A stretch of DNA of 36,059 bases from Marinilabilia rubra (GCF_003121985.1 NZ_QEWP01000028.1:1-36059); one strand, 5' to 3'. Positions 1 to 8,355 are shown, numbered from the stretch's first letter. Notes: a model not told the origin generated them from the sequence alone. Numbers and translations are program-made.

Positions 1-64
1 TTTATAAGGGTTTTTAAGCACGAACTGCTTACAACAAAAGTAAAACAGTGAAAAGTAGGATCTA

Positions 65-89
65 CTGACAGGTTTCCAAACCCTGTCAG
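65..89. repeat. palindromic repeat hairpin
   Basis: CTGACAGG-TTT and AAA-C-CCTGTCAG form a near-perfect inverted repeat with a two-base CC centre and one bulged base. It resembles short interspersed palindromes common in intergenic DNA of Bacteroidota. It has no T-tract, so it is more likely a repeat than a terminator for an upstream gene. Confidence 0.5.
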
Positions 90-361
90 GGGCGTAGTGG
101 TTCAGCATTGCAGAATAGCCCCGTTGGTCCGTTATATATTGGTCGAAAAATGAGTACGGCCATTGGGTGAATGCCGTAGGAATGAGATAGAATAATTTGG
201 GTTATCCATTTTCATCAATACAATTTAGATAAAACATTTTGGAGAATAAACCAGGTCTAATCTGCCAAATGTCTATAAATTTATAATAACTGCTATTACA
301 AATAAGGTTAGTTTCTGGGATAATATATTTTAATACAAATAGTATAGTTGAAATTTTTCTT

Positions 362-369
362 TATTTTTG
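362..369 (+). promoter_or_regulatory. Bacteroidota -7 promoter box (TAnnTTTG)
   Basis: TATTTTTG matches the primary sigma factor -7 consensus TAnnTTTG of Bacteroidota and lies 38 bases before the start codon at 408. No well-placed TTTG -33 element is evident, so this is a partial match. Confidence 0.45.
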
Positions 370-407
370 CGCCTTTAAAAACAAAGTCCTATTTTTTAAA
401 ACCGTAA

Positions 408-1076
408 ATGATGAAAAGAGTTTTTATTGCTTTTGTATTTAGCCTTTTTGCCCTCTCTTCTTTCGCCCAAAACCTGCAGGTTCATTATGACTTTGGGGAA
501 GACCGTAAAATGGTTACTACCACTTTGGAAATGTTTAAACCTGACAAGTATGGTAGCACCTTCTTTTTTGTTGATTTTGATTATAGTAGTGATAGCAGAA
601 ATATCGACAATGGCGTTTCTCTGGCTTACTGGGAGATTGCGAGAAGCTTTAAGTGGAATGAAACTCAGAAATTTGAACCTCGTATTGAGTTTAATAGTGG
701 AAAAGCTACTGGTTTCCAGATTGAAAATGCTTGGTTAGCAGGAGGGCAGTATACTTTTAATAATGATGATTTTTCCAAAATATTAACAGTTCAGGCCAAC
801 TATAAGTACATTAAAGACAAACATGATGCTTCTTTTCAGTTGACTGCCGTTTGGGGATTACACTTTATGAATAGGAAACTATCATTCCTGGGATTTGCTG
901 ATTTCTGGAAAGAGGACATGTTTTGGGGAACAGAATATAGATTTCTAACAGAACCTCAAATTTGGTATAACATTAACCAAAATTTGTCATTGGGGAGCGA
1001 AATTGAGATCAGTAATAATTTTGCAGAAGAGGGTTTTCTGGTATGCCCCACACTTGCTGCAAAATGGACTTTCTAA
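408..1076 (+). CDS. DUF5020 family outer-membrane beta-barrel protein, Tsx-like
   Basis: A 222-residue protein with a signal peptide (about residues 1-21, MMKR then a hydrophobic run ending SFAQ). The mature part has the alternating aromatic/polar strands of a small outer-membrane barrel and ends in a terminal aromatic (KWTF), as barrel proteins do. It resembles the Bacteroidota DUF5020 family, which is related to the nucleoside-specific Tsx channels of Proteobacteria. It lies 17 bases before a purine permease gene, so the two probably form a transcription unit for passing nucleosides or nucleobases across the outer and then the inner membrane. Family assignment is from recognised sequence character; the substrate is inferred from context. 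Confidence 0.8.
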   Translation: MMKRVFIAFVFSLFALSSFAQNLQVHYDFGEDRKMVTTTLEMFKPDKYGSTFFFVDFDYSSDSRNIDNGVSLAYWEIARSFKWNETQKFEPRIEFNSGKATGFQIENAWLAGGQYTFNNDDFSKILTVQANYKYIKDKHDASFQLTAVWGLHFMNRKLSFLGFADFWKEDMFWGTEYRFLTEPQIWYNINQNLSLGSEIEISNNFAEEGFLVCPTLAAKWTF

Positions 1077-1093
1077 AGAAAAATCACTAAGCT

Positions 1094-2386
1094 ATGTTAG
1101 AAAAATTCTTCAACCTCAAAGGAAATAAGACCACGGTACGCACCGAGGTGATTGCTGGTATTACCACCTTCATGACCATGGCGTACATATTGGCAGTGAA
1201 CCCTGACATTCTCTCTGCTACAGGCATGGATAAGAGCGCTGTCTTTTCTGCCACTACACTTTCTGCAATAGTTGGTACGCTTGTAATGGCATTGTGGGCA
1301 CGTTTGCCTTTTGCGCTTGCTCCCGGCATGGGACTGAATGCCTTTTTTGCCTTTACTGTCGTTCTTGGAATGGGGTATAGCTGGCAATTTGCCTTGACGG
1401 CTGTTTTTTTAGAAGGAATCATATTCTTAATACTTACAGCCTTCAATGTGCGGGAAGTGATAGTGAATGCCATCCCAATGAACTTAAAGCATGCCATCTC
1501 TGCTGGTATCGGCCTGTTCATTGCCTTTATTGGGATGCAAAACACCGGTCTGATTGTAAACAGTGATGCTACTTTGGTTGCATTGGGAGATATGGGTTCT
1601 CATACCATCTGGATTACATTATTCGGTTTAGTTCTAATTGGCGTTCTTCTTGCTTTAAAAGTCCGTGGGGCATTGTTGATTGGCATTTTTGCAGCCACAA
1701 TTGCAGGAATCCCATTTGGCGTGACACATTTGCCGGAAGGGTCATGGTTGACTTTGCCGCCATCAATAGAGCCTATCGCCTTTAAATTTGAATTCTCAAG
1801 TATCTTTACCATCGATATGATGATCGTATTGTTTACGTTCCTTTTTGTGGATATGTTTGATACGGTTGGAACCTTGATTGGTGTTGCTTCAAAAGCAGAT
1901 ATGATTCGTGAAGATGGAACTTTGCCAAGGGCTAAACATGCTTTATTTGCTGATGCCATTGGTACTACTGTTGGTTCAATGCTGGGTACCTCAACGGTTA
2001 CCACCTATGTTGAAAGTGCTTCAGGTGTTGCCGAAGGTGGTCGCACAGGATTGACTGCCCTGACCACTGCCGGAATGTTCCTGCTGGCCTTGTTCCTGTC
2101 TCCATTGTTTTTAATGGTACCTGCAGCAGCTACAGCACCAGCCCTTATTTTGGTTGGATCATTTATGATGTCACCCATTCTAAAGATTAATTTTGACGAT
2201 TATACAGAATCGATACCTGTATTTCTCACCATTATTATGATGCCATTGGCATATAGTATAGCGGAAGGAATTGTGTTTGGTATGCTGGGATATGTTGCAT
2301 TAAAACTTCTTTCAGGAAAAGCAAAAGACTTGTCCTGGGTGATGTATATTCTTACTGTATTATTTGTTATGAAATTTTTCTTTTAA
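1094..2386 (+). CDS. NCS2 family permease (adenine/guanine/hypoxanthine, AzgA-like)
   Basis: A 430-residue polytopic inner-membrane protein with about 12-14 hydrophobic segments. The N-terminus (FFNLKGNKTTVRTEVIAG) and the following TTFMTMAYILAVNP stretch are typical of AzgA/GhxP-type purine:proton symporters, as is the central FLFVDMFDTVGTLIGVA with a membrane-embedded acidic pair, followed by GTSTVTTYVESASG. These transporters import adenine, guanine or hypoxanthine using the proton gradient. The length is normal for the family. It follows the Tsx-like gene closely and is ended by the hairpin at 2416-2452. The exact purine specificity cannot be read from the sequence. Confidence 0.93.
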   Translation: MLEKFFNLKGNKTTVRTEVIAGITTFMTMAYILAVNPDILSATGMDKSAVFSATTLSAIVGTLVMALWARLPFALAPGMGLNAFFAFTVVLGMGYSWQFALTAVFLEGIIFLILTAFNVREVIVNAIPMNLKHAISAGIGLFIAFIGMQNTGLIVNSDATLVALGDMGSHTIWITLFGLVLIGVLLALKVRGALLIGIFAATIAGIPFGVTHLPEGSWLTLPPSIEPIAFKFEFSSIFTIDMMIVLFTFLFVDMFDTVGTLIGVASKADMIREDGTLPRAKHALFADAIGTTVGSMLGTSTVTTYVESASGVAEGGRTGLTALTTAGMFLLALFLSPLFLMVPAAATAPALILVGSFMMSPILKINFDDYTESIPVFLTIIMMPLAYSIAEGIVFGMLGYVALKLLSGKAKDLSWVMYILTVLFVMKFFF

Positions 2387-2415
2387 AATAGAAGGATTTT
2401 AAAGAGATATTTTTC

Positions 2416-2452
2416 AAAACCGGGTTGGAGAGTTGTTCCAATCCGGTTTTTT
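2416..2452 (+). terminator. rho-independent terminator after NCS2 permease gene
   Basis: AACCGGGTTGGA (2418-2429) pairs with TCCAATCCGGTT (2437-2448) with a single G-T wobble and a seven-base loop. It is preceded by A residues and followed by a T-run to 2452. It lies 30 bases after the permease stop. Confidence 0.9.
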
Positions 2453-2878
2453 GATTAAAGCGGTTGCGTATTTTGGAAAAAGCTTGATTAGATTAGGAGC
2501 TGCTGAAAAAGTCAAAAGGGCAGAATTTACAAGCCGCCCAATCGAAAGAGTATTGAAATACTTCGAGATTGAGGCGGTGAAGTAAATTTTGTTCTTTTGA
2601 TTAGCCAATTTCATATAATCAAGTGCAAAGAAATTCGAGTATATTGTGAAATAAGCTTGCACTTAAGTATTTGTTGAGAGGATTTAAGGTTTTAATAGCT
2701 AGTTAAATATGCGTTTTTCAGCGCTCCCTGGATTAGTTTTTCCTGATTTATAGGGAATGAGGCGTTTATCAATGCTATGTGTGCTAAGTCTGAATCTTTT
2801 GAAAATGAAAGACTATGTTTATCTGATGTCTTAGATCTTATAATCTCATCATCTATTTATATGGATTGTGTATTTCTA
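2453..2878. other. intergenic region, nothing recognised
   Basis: About 430 bases between the terminator and the ileS promoter. A 44-codon open stretch beginning with TTG near 2451 and a 62-codon one from 2777 are present, but neither has a convincing ribosome binding site or recognisable similarity. The second would overlap the ileS promoter and start. I see no RNA gene. Confidence 0.4.
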
Positions 2879-2910
2879 TTTGCTTTTGTTTTAGCCAAGC
2901 GATATATTTG
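2879..2910 (+). promoter_or_regulatory. Bacteroidota promoter of ileS (TTTG-N20-TAnnTTTG)
   Basis: TTTG at 2879-2882 and TATATTTG at 2903-2910, separated by 20 bases, match the -33/-7 pattern of the Bacteroidota housekeeping sigma factor. Transcription would start near 2916-2918, leaving a leader of about 30 nt before the ATG at 2946. This is the best promoter match in the window. Confidence 0.7.
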
Positions 2911-2945
2911 TAGACTTTTAAAATCGGAGGTAAAACATTATATAA

Positions 2946-5900
2946 ATGAGCAAAAAATTTCCTGAATACAAGGGTTTAAACCTCGCTGAAGTTAATAAGG
3001 AGGTGCTGAAAGAGTGGGAGGCCAATAAAACATTCGAGAAAAGTTTGTCCAGTCGTGAAGGGCGTCCGTCTTTTGTCTTTTATGAAGGGCCTCCTTCGGC
3101 CAATGGTATGCCGGGTATACACCACGTAATGGCGCGAACCATTAAGGATATTTTTTGCCGTTTCAAAACTCAGCAGGGATATCAGGTTCATCGTAAAGCC
3201 GGTTGGGATACTCACGGTTTGCCTGTTGAGCTTGGTGTTGAGAAGACATTAGGTATTACCAAAGAAGACATCGGGAAAAGCATTTCTGTAGCAGAATACA
3301 ATGAAGCCTGCCGTAAAGATGTAATGAAATATACCGATATGTGGGAAGATTTGACCCACAAAATGGGATACTGGGTAGATATGGATAAGCCATACATTAC
3401 CTATGATAACCGGTATATTGAAACCCTTTGGTGGATGCTCAAAGAGCTTTACAAGAAAGGAATGCTCTATAAAGGATATACCATACAGCCATTTTCCCCT
3501 GCTGCAGGTACCGGTCTGAGTACCCATGAATTGAATCAGCCCGGCTGTTATCGTGATGTCAAAGATACCACATGTACGGGACAGTTTAAGGTTGTAAAAA
3601 ACAAAGATTCTGAGTTTCTATTTGAAAATACTGATGCCGAAGTTTATTTCCTTGCTTGGACAACCACTCCCTGGACATTTCCGTCCAATACGGCATTAGC
3701 AGTTGGAACTTCCATTAAGTATGTGAAAATCCGTTCGTTCAATCCATATACCGGCGAACCGTTGGTGGTGGTTATGGCGAAGGATCTCATGAATACCCTT
3801 TTTAATCCAAAACATGCAGAACTGGCGTTGGAGGATTACAAGTCCGGAGGCAAGGAAATTCCCTTTAAAGTATTAGATGAATTCGAGGGCTCCAAATTGG
3901 TCGGATTACGCTACGAGCAATTGATTCCCTGGGTGAAACCTGACGGAGATGCTTTTAGAGTGATTTCCGGTGATTTTGTAACCACTGAAGATGGTACCGG
4001 AATCGTACATATTGCCCCTACTTTTGGTGCTGATGACAACCGTGTGGCCAAAGAAGCAGGAATTTCTGCATTGTTGTTGGAAGATAGGGATGGAAAGCAA
4101 CAACCAATGGTTGATCGCACCGGAAAGTTTTTTCTTATAAAAGACCTGGATCCTTCATTTGTAAAAACGAATGTAGATCTTGATACATACAGTGAGTTTT
4201 CGGGGAGGTATGTTAAGAATGCCTACGACGAGAAACTTACGGATAATGATCCAAGCCTGGATGTGGATATTGCCGTGATGCTGAAGAAGGAAAACAAAGC
4301 CTTCAAAGTAGAGAAATACGTTCACAGTTATCCGCATTGCTGGCGTACAGATAAACCGGTGTTGTATTACCCGCTGGATAGCTGGTTTGTTCGTACTACT
4401 GCTGTCAGGGAGAGAATGATGGAACTCAACAATTCCATCAACTGGAAGCCTCAATCAACAGGAACCGGACGTTTCGGTAAATGGCTGGAAAATCTGGTTG
4501 ACTGGAACCTTAGTCGCTCTCGTTATTGGGGAACCCCATTGCCTATCTGGAGAACGGAAGACGGATCTGAAGAAAAGTGTATAGGATCTGTTGAAGAACT
4601 GGTAAATGAAATAGACCGTTCCGTACGCGCCGGATTTATGGAGAAGAATCCTTTTGGAAGATTCCGTCCGGGTGATTTCAGTGATAAGAATTACGACAAA
4701 ATTGACCTTCACAGACCATATGTGGATGATGTTGTTCTGGTTTCAGAAGAAGGAAAGCCGATGCATCGTGAAACTGATTTGATTGATGTCTGGTTCGATT
4801 CCGGGGCTATGCCTTATGCACAGGTACACTATCCTTTTGAGGGCCTCCCCCCAACCCCCTCCCAAAGAGGGGGAGAAGGAAGACCTGGGTATGAAACCGG
4901 AAGAGAATCAACATATAATGGTATGGTTGATAAGGTTCGACAAATGCGTAAAGAACCCACTGAGGCAGAAGATATTCTATGGCAACAGTTGCGCAATAAA
5001 CAGATGGACGGATGGAAATTCAGGCGGCAGCATGTTATTGATCAGTTTATTGTTGACTTCGTATGCTTAGATAAAAAACTAATTATAGAAGTTGATGGTG
5101 GATATCATAATGATCCGGAAATAAAAGATGCAGACCAACAAAGGACAGGAGTTCTTGAGGGTTTGGGATACAAAGTTATTAGCTTTACCAATGAGGAAGT
5201 CTTAGGTGATACGGAGTCTGTGATTAAACAAATAAAGCTTAACTTGGAAGAACTTCCCTCCCCGGGTGGGGATGAGGGAGGCCACACTTCCCCCCTTGGG
5301 GGGGATCGAGGGGGGCCATTGCCCTTCCCGGCTGATTTTATTGCTGAAGGGGTCGATCAAACACGTGGATGGTTCTTTACCTTGCACTCATTAGGCACTA
5401 TGCTGTTTGATAGTGTTGCATTTAAAAATATTATTTCCAATGGACTTGTGTTGGACAAGAATGGAAACAAAATGTCCAAGCGCCTGGGAAATGCAGTAGA
5501 TCCATTTGAAACCATTGATAAATATGGCTCAGACCCACTTCGTTGGTACATGATTACCAATGCTCAGCCATGGGATAATTTGAAATTTGACCTGGCTGGC
5601 ATTGATGAAGTTAGACGAAAGTTTTTTGGCACTCTGTACAATACTTATTCATTCTTCTCATTGTATGCCAATATTGATGGTTTTACCGGTCAGGAAGAAG
5701 AAGTCCCGGTTGAGGAGCGCCCTGAGATTGATCGTTGGATCATTTCTCTTTTAAATACGTTGACTAAAGAAGTTAATACGGCTCTCGAAAACTACGAGCC
5801 AACAAGAGCAGGGAGAGCTATTCAGGATTTTGTAACTGAGAATCTTAGTAACTGGTACGTGCGTCTTAACCGGAAACGTTTTTGGGGAGGCGCCTTTGAC

Positions 5901-6839
5901 AGGGATAAATTAGCTGCCTACCAAACATTGTACCAGGCATTGGAAACCGTGGCCTTGTTGGGTGCCCCAATTGCTCCCTTCTTTATGGATCGCCTATTCA
6001 AAGATTTGAATAAAGTTTCCCGGAAACATTCCGATGAATCTGTTCATTTAGCCCGGTTCCCTGAATTTAATGAGAAATACATCGACACTTCTCTGGAAGA
6101 AAGAATGGGATTTGCCCAGCAAATTTCTTCAATGGTGCTGGCCTTACGCAGAAAAGTGAACATTAAGGTCCGTCAGCCATTGCAAAAGATAATGGTGCCG
6201 GTATATGATGATCATTTTGAACAGCAGATTGAAGCTGTAAAAGATTTGATCCTGACAGAGGTAAATATCAAGGAAATTGAGTATCTTAAAGATGTCACCG
6301 GCGTATTGGTTAAGAAGATCAAGCCCAACTTTAAAACCCTTGGCCCACGTTATGGCAAGATGATGAAGGCCATCAGCAAAGCTTTCGCTCAAATGTCACA
6401 GGAAGACATTGCCCAATATGAACGTGATGAAAAATACAGTCTGGACCTGGATGGCGAAAAGGTTGAATTAAACCGTGAAGATGCTGAAATCATTAGTGAA
6501 GATATTCCGGGCATGTTGGTTGCCAATGAAGGTCGTATCACCGTAGCTTTGGATATTAATATTACCCTGGAGCTAAAAGAGGAAGGGTTTGCCAGGGAAT
6601 TGATTAATCGCATTCAAAACCTCCGTAAAGACAGTGGATTTGAAGTGACCGATAAAATAAAAATAAAAATACAGCAACATGAATCGCTGGCCAGTGCCAT
6701 CGAGAGTCACAGAGAATATATTTCTGCGCAAACGCTGGCTCAGGAGGTAGAAATGGTAGATTCTTGTAACAGCAGCGATGCCCTTTCCGTAGAGTTGGAA
6801 GATGGCGTGAGCACGCTGCTTGAAATTGAGAAAGTTTAG
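2946..6839 (+). CDS. ileS: isoleucyl-tRNA synthetase with an in-frame DUF559 nuclease-like insertion
   Basis: Charges tRNA-Ile with isoleucine in the cytoplasm. The protein is 1297 residues; Bacteroidota IleS is normally about 1140. Class I signatures are present: PSANGMPGIHH (about 50-60, the HIGH equivalent), AWTTTPWT and GTGIVHIAPTFGADD of the editing domain, WFDSG at 616-620, and KMSKR at 842-846. The excess is an insertion of about 161 residues (633-793) between HYPFE and FPADFIAEGVDQTRGWF. This is a variable loop between two conserved catalytic-domain blocks. The insert contains a DUF559 domain (about 660-769) flanked by Gly/Pro-rich peptides translated from GC-rich inverted repeats. 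Both the host and insert frames are intact, and all synthetase motifs survive on either side, so I infer a functional enzyme with an extra domain, unless the product is cleaved. Transcribed from the promoter at 2879-2910; followed after 35 bases by the DksA-like gene. Confidence 0.97.
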   Translation: MSKKFPEYKGLNLAEVNKEVLKEWEANKTFEKSLSSREGRPSFVFYEGPPSANGMPGIHHVMARTIKDIFCRFKTQQGYQVHRKAGWDTHGLPVELGVEKTLGITKEDIGKSISVAEYNEACRKDVMKYTDMWEDLTHKMGYWVDMDKPYITYDNRYIETLWWMLKELYKKGMLYKGYTIQPFSPAAGTGLSTHELNQPGCYRDVKDTTCTGQFKVVKNKDSEFLFENTDAEVYFLAWTTTPWTFPSNTALAVGTSIKYVKIRSFNPYTGEPLVVVMAKDLMNTLFNPKHAELALEDYKSGGKEIPFKVLDEFEGSKLVGLRYEQLIPWVKPDGDAFRVISGDFVTTEDGTGIVHIAPTFGADDNRVAKEAGISALLLEDRDGKQQPMVDRTGKFFLIKDLDPSFVKTNVDLDTYSEFSGRYVKNAYDEKLTDNDPSLDVDIAVMLKKENKAFKVEKYVHSYPHCWRTDKPVLYYPLDSWFVRTTAVRERMMELNNSINWKPQSTGTGRFGKWLENLVDWNLSRSRYWGTPLPIWRTEDGSEEKCIGSVEELVNEIDRSVRAGFMEKNPFGRFRPGDFSDKNYDKIDLHRPYVDDVVLVSEEGKPMHRETDLIDVWFDSGAMPYAQVHYPFEGLPPTPSQRGGEGRPGYETGRESTYNGMVDKVRQMRKEPTEAEDILWQQLRNKQMDGWKFRRQHVIDQFIVDFVCLDKKLIIEVDGGYHNDPEIKDADQQRTGVLEGLGYKVISFTNEEVLGDTESVIKQIKLNLEELPSPGGDEGGHTSPLGGDRGGPLPFPADFIAEGVDQTRGWFFTLHSLGTMLFDSVAFKNIISNGLVLDKNGNKMSKRLGNAVDPFETIDKYGSDPLRWYMITNAQPWDNLKFDLAGIDEVRRKFFGTLYNTYSFFSLYANIDGFTGQEEEVPVEERPEIDRWIISLLNTLTKEVNTALENYEPTRAGRAIQDFVTENLSNWYVRLNRKRFWGGAFDRDKLAAYQTLYQALETVALLGAPIAPFFMDRLFKDLNKVSRKHSDESVHLARFPEFNEKYIDTSLEERMGFAQQISSMVLALRRKVNIKVRQPLQKIMVPVYDDHFEQQIEAVKDLILTEVNIKEIEYLKDVTGVLVKKIKPNFKTLGPRYGKMMKAISKAFAQMSQEDIAQYERDEKYSLDLDGEKVELNREDAEIISEDIPGMLVANEGRITVALDINITLELKEEGFARELINRIQNLRKDSGFEVTDKIKIKIQQHESLASAIESHREYISAQTLAQEVEMVDSCNSSDALSVELEDGVSTLLEIEKV
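4841..4879 (+). repeat. left GC-rich terminal repeat of DUF559 element
   Basis: Begins GGGCCTCCCCCCAACCCCCT, then CCCAAAGAGGGGGAG. It contains an internal C-run/G-run hairpin and is inverted relative to the two right-hand copies. It is translated in ileS as a Gly/Pro/Arg-rich peptide (GLPPTPSQRGGEGR). Confidence 0.85.
5253..5283 (-). repeat. right GC-rich repeat, copy 1
   Basis: The reverse complement reads GGCCTCCCTCATCCCCACCC then GGGGAGGGAAG, the same plan as the left repeat (GGCC, pyrimidine run, C-run, G-run, GAAG). Read in ileS as LPSPGGDEGGH. Confidence 0.75.
5286..5318 (-). repeat. right GC-rich repeat, copy 2
   Basis: The reverse complement reads GGCCCCCCTCGATCCCCCCC then AAGGGGGGAAGT. 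It closely resembles the repeat at 12028-12062 and is the inverse of the left end. Two tandem copies on one side suggest repeated insertion or slippage. Confidence 0.8.
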
Positions 6840-6874
6840 CACACTCATTTTATACACATATAAATTTTGTCATT

Positions 6875-7252
6875 ATGGCAGAAAAAACCCGATATTCAGA
6901 TGAAGAGCTTCAGGAATTCAGAGAAATAATTCTTGCTAAGCTCGAAAAAGCAAAACGGGATTACGAATTGCTTAGAAACACCATAACCCTTGAGGATGGT
7001 AACGACACACAGGACACTTCACCCACTTTCAAAGTGCTGGAGGAAGGTGCAGCCGTGTTGTCTAAAGAAGAGGCCGGAAAATTGGCACAGCGTCAGCAAA
7101 AATTCATTCAACACTTGCAGGCCGCATTGGTTCGGATAGAAAATAAAACCTACGGTATTTGTCGCGAAACCGGCAAACTGATTGCAAAAGAGCGATTGCG
7201 CGCTGTTCCTCATGCCACTTTGAGCATTGAGGCCAAGAAAGCTCAGAAGTAA
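6875..7252 (+). CDS. TraR/DksA family regulator lacking zinc-finger cysteines
   Basis: A 125-residue protein with a predicted helical coiled-coil N-terminus (about 8-95) rich in Glu, Lys and Gln, followed by the C-terminal globular motif YGICRETGKLIAKERLRAVP typical of Bacteroidota DksA-like proteins. DksA binds the RNA polymerase secondary channel and, with ppGpp, adjusts rRNA and amino-acid promoters. Classical DksA has four Cys around a zinc; this protein has only one (in GIC), as is usual for the Bacteroidota branch, so the fold must hold without zinc. It starts 35 bases after ileS and precedes lspA. Confidence 0.88.
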   Translation: MAEKTRYSDEELQEFREIILAKLEKAKRDYELLRNTITLEDGNDTQDTSPTFKVLEEGAAVLSKEEAGKLAQRQQKFIQHLQAALVRIENKTYGICRETGKLIAKERLRAVPHATLSIEAKKAQK

Positions 7253-7696
7253 GATGCTTTTTATTTTACTGGTATAGTGGTTCCTTTATTTTCCGGGTAA
7301 TTGTGTTTTCCGGAAAAGAAATCATGCTGAGATGATATGCCGTTTTTTTAGCAAAGGAACAGTTAATCTTTTTGTTGTATGTCATTTGTTGCCCCATGAT
7401 TGTTTGTAACAAACATAATTTATGGAGAATCCAGATGATATCGCACCTGCTTCAAGATCAAAAACAATTGGGTTTTGAACGGCAGAATCCTGTGAGTTGA
7501 GTATACACGGCTCCATTGATGTTGCATTTTTCCAATATCAGGCGTTCGTTAAAGAAAGATTAAACGCAGACGCCATGATATGTTGTTTTTTAATGCTTTA
7601 ATTTAAGGTGTTTTCAATCCCGAAGCTTTAGGATAACGGAGTATTGTAATATCTAAAATGTAAGAATCTAACGTCTAATTATCTATTATTAATCGG
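7253..7696. other. intergenic region with one hairpin
   Basis: A 444-base gap between the DksA-like gene and lspA. TTTTCCGG (7291-7298) and CCGGAAAA (7312-7319) form a perfect 8-bp stem with a 13-base loop. It is not followed by a clear T-run, so it may be a weak terminator or a processing site. The remainder is non-coding with no feature I recognise. lspA may have its own promoter, but no good TAnnTTTG box was found. Confidence 0.4.
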
Positions 7697-8305
7697 ATGG
7701 GAAAATTGAAGACCCCGCTTTTTATTGTTGCAGCGATATTGATTATTGACCAGGCCCTGAAATTTTGGGTGAAAACCAATATGATGCTTGGCGATGAATT
7801 TTCAGTTTTTGGCAATTGGTTTTACATCCATTTTGTGGAAAATAACGGAATGGCTTTTGGAATGGAGCTTGGAGGTGATTTTGGCAAAATATTCCTGAGC
7901 ATTTTCAGGATTGTTGCGGTTATAGGTATCGTTTGGTATTTAATTAAACTTGCCCGAAAAGATGCTCCCACAGGTCTTATTGTGAGTGTAAGTATGGTCC
8001 TGGCCGGAGCACTTGGCAATATTATTGACAGCGCCTTTTACGGAATGATCTTTAATCATAGTTATTCACAGGTTGCCTCACTTTTCCCCGAAGGCGGAGG
8101 ATATGCCCCCTTTTTGCATGGAAGGGTAGTCGACATGTTTTACTTTCCATTGTTTAGTGGTGTCTATCCCGATTGGATCCCTTTTCTCGGGGGACAACAA
8201 TTCATTTTCTTCAGGCCGGTATTTAATATTGCCGATTCTTCTATTACCCTTGGCATTCTCTCCATCCTGGTTTTTCAAAAGCATTTTTTTAAAGAAGAAC
8301 TGTAG
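7697..8305 (+). CDS. lspA: lipoprotein signal peptidase (signal peptidase II)
   Basis: An inner-membrane aspartic protease that removes signal peptides from lipid-modified prolipoproteins. It is 202 residues, longer than the roughly 165 of E. coli because of an extra segment (about 115-140) before the last catalytic block, a common Bacteroidota feature. Four hydrophobic segments are visible. Conserved blocks: D18 in IIDQALK, VENNGMAFG (47-55), GALGNIIDS (104-112), GRVVDMFYF with catalytic D146, and FNIADSSI with catalytic D180. Ended by the hairpin at 8331-8355. Confidence 0.95.
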   Translation: MGKLKTPLFIVAAILIIDQALKFWVKTNMMLGDEFSVFGNWFYIHFVENNGMAFGMELGGDFGKIFLSIFRIVAVIGIVWYLIKLARKDAPTGLIVSVSMVLAGALGNIIDSAFYGMIFNHSYSQVASLFPEGGGYAPFLHGRVVDMFYFPLFSGVYPDWIPFLGGQQFIFFRPVFNIADSSITLGILSILVFQKHFFKEEL

Positions 8306-8330
8306 GGTTAAAACGAGTAATATTACTTTT

Positions 8331-8355
8331 AAAAGCGGCACTTGCCGTTTTTTTT
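8331..8355 (+). terminator. rho-independent terminator after lspA
   Basis: AAAAGCGGC, ACTT loop, GCCG then a run of nine T residues. It lies about 25 bases after the lspA stop and separates housekeeping genes from the polysaccharide region. Confidence 0.85.

Larger units (their letters stand above)
1..407. other. non-coding upstream region with repeat-like sequence
   Basis: No convincing coding sequence is seen in these 407 bases. The first part holds a strong short palindrome at 65-89 (listed separately), followed by sequence resembling degenerate interspersed repeats of Bacteroidota. The last 150 bases are very AT-rich and probably hold the promoter of the following gene, with a TATTTTTG box at 362-369. 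I see no known riboswitch. Confidence 0.5.
4842..5324 (+). mobile_element. DUF559-encoding inverted-repeat element inserted in-frame in ileS
   Basis: About 483 bp (161 codons) that interrupts ileS without breaking its frame. From about 4923 to 5250 it encodes a DUF559 domain of the PD-(D/E)XK/Vsr-like fold: TEAE (672-675), FRRQ (692-695), D704 in VDF, E715-V716-D717 and H721, numbered in IleS. The acidic and His positions expected for the nuclease site are all present. GC-rich inverted repeats bound it: one copy on the left (4841-4879) and two copies on the right (5253-5283 and 5286-5318), both inverted relative to the left one. There is no splicing signature: no Cys/Ser start, no HN end and no intein blocks. 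That the element is mobile is inferred from the inverted repeats, the normal length of IleS homologues and the related repeat elsewhere in the window. Confidence 0.8.

Noticed and set aside
1-400. Purine riboswitch upstream of the purine uptake genes
   Set aside because: I could not find the conserved three-way junction elements; only a palindromic repeat is evident.
2451-2585. 44-codon + strand frame starting TTG after the terminator (ends FEIEAVK)
   Set aside because: It starts inside the terminator T-run, with no ribosome binding site and no recognisable similarity; a decayed gene end is possible but unsupported.
2414-2662. 82-codon frame on the minus strand after the NCS2 gene
   Set aside because: It lies over the terminator hairpin, has no ribosome binding site and no family character.
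2777-2965. 62-codon + strand frame before ileS
   Set aside because: It covers the ileS promoter and runs into the ileS start in another frame; its hydrophobic stretch is what AT-rich DNA gives by chance.
4842-5324. Intein or self-splicing intron in ileS
   Set aside because: No Cys/Ser at the left junction, no His-Asn at the right, no intein blocks and no intron secondary structure; the sequence stays open throughout, so it is read as an inserted domain.
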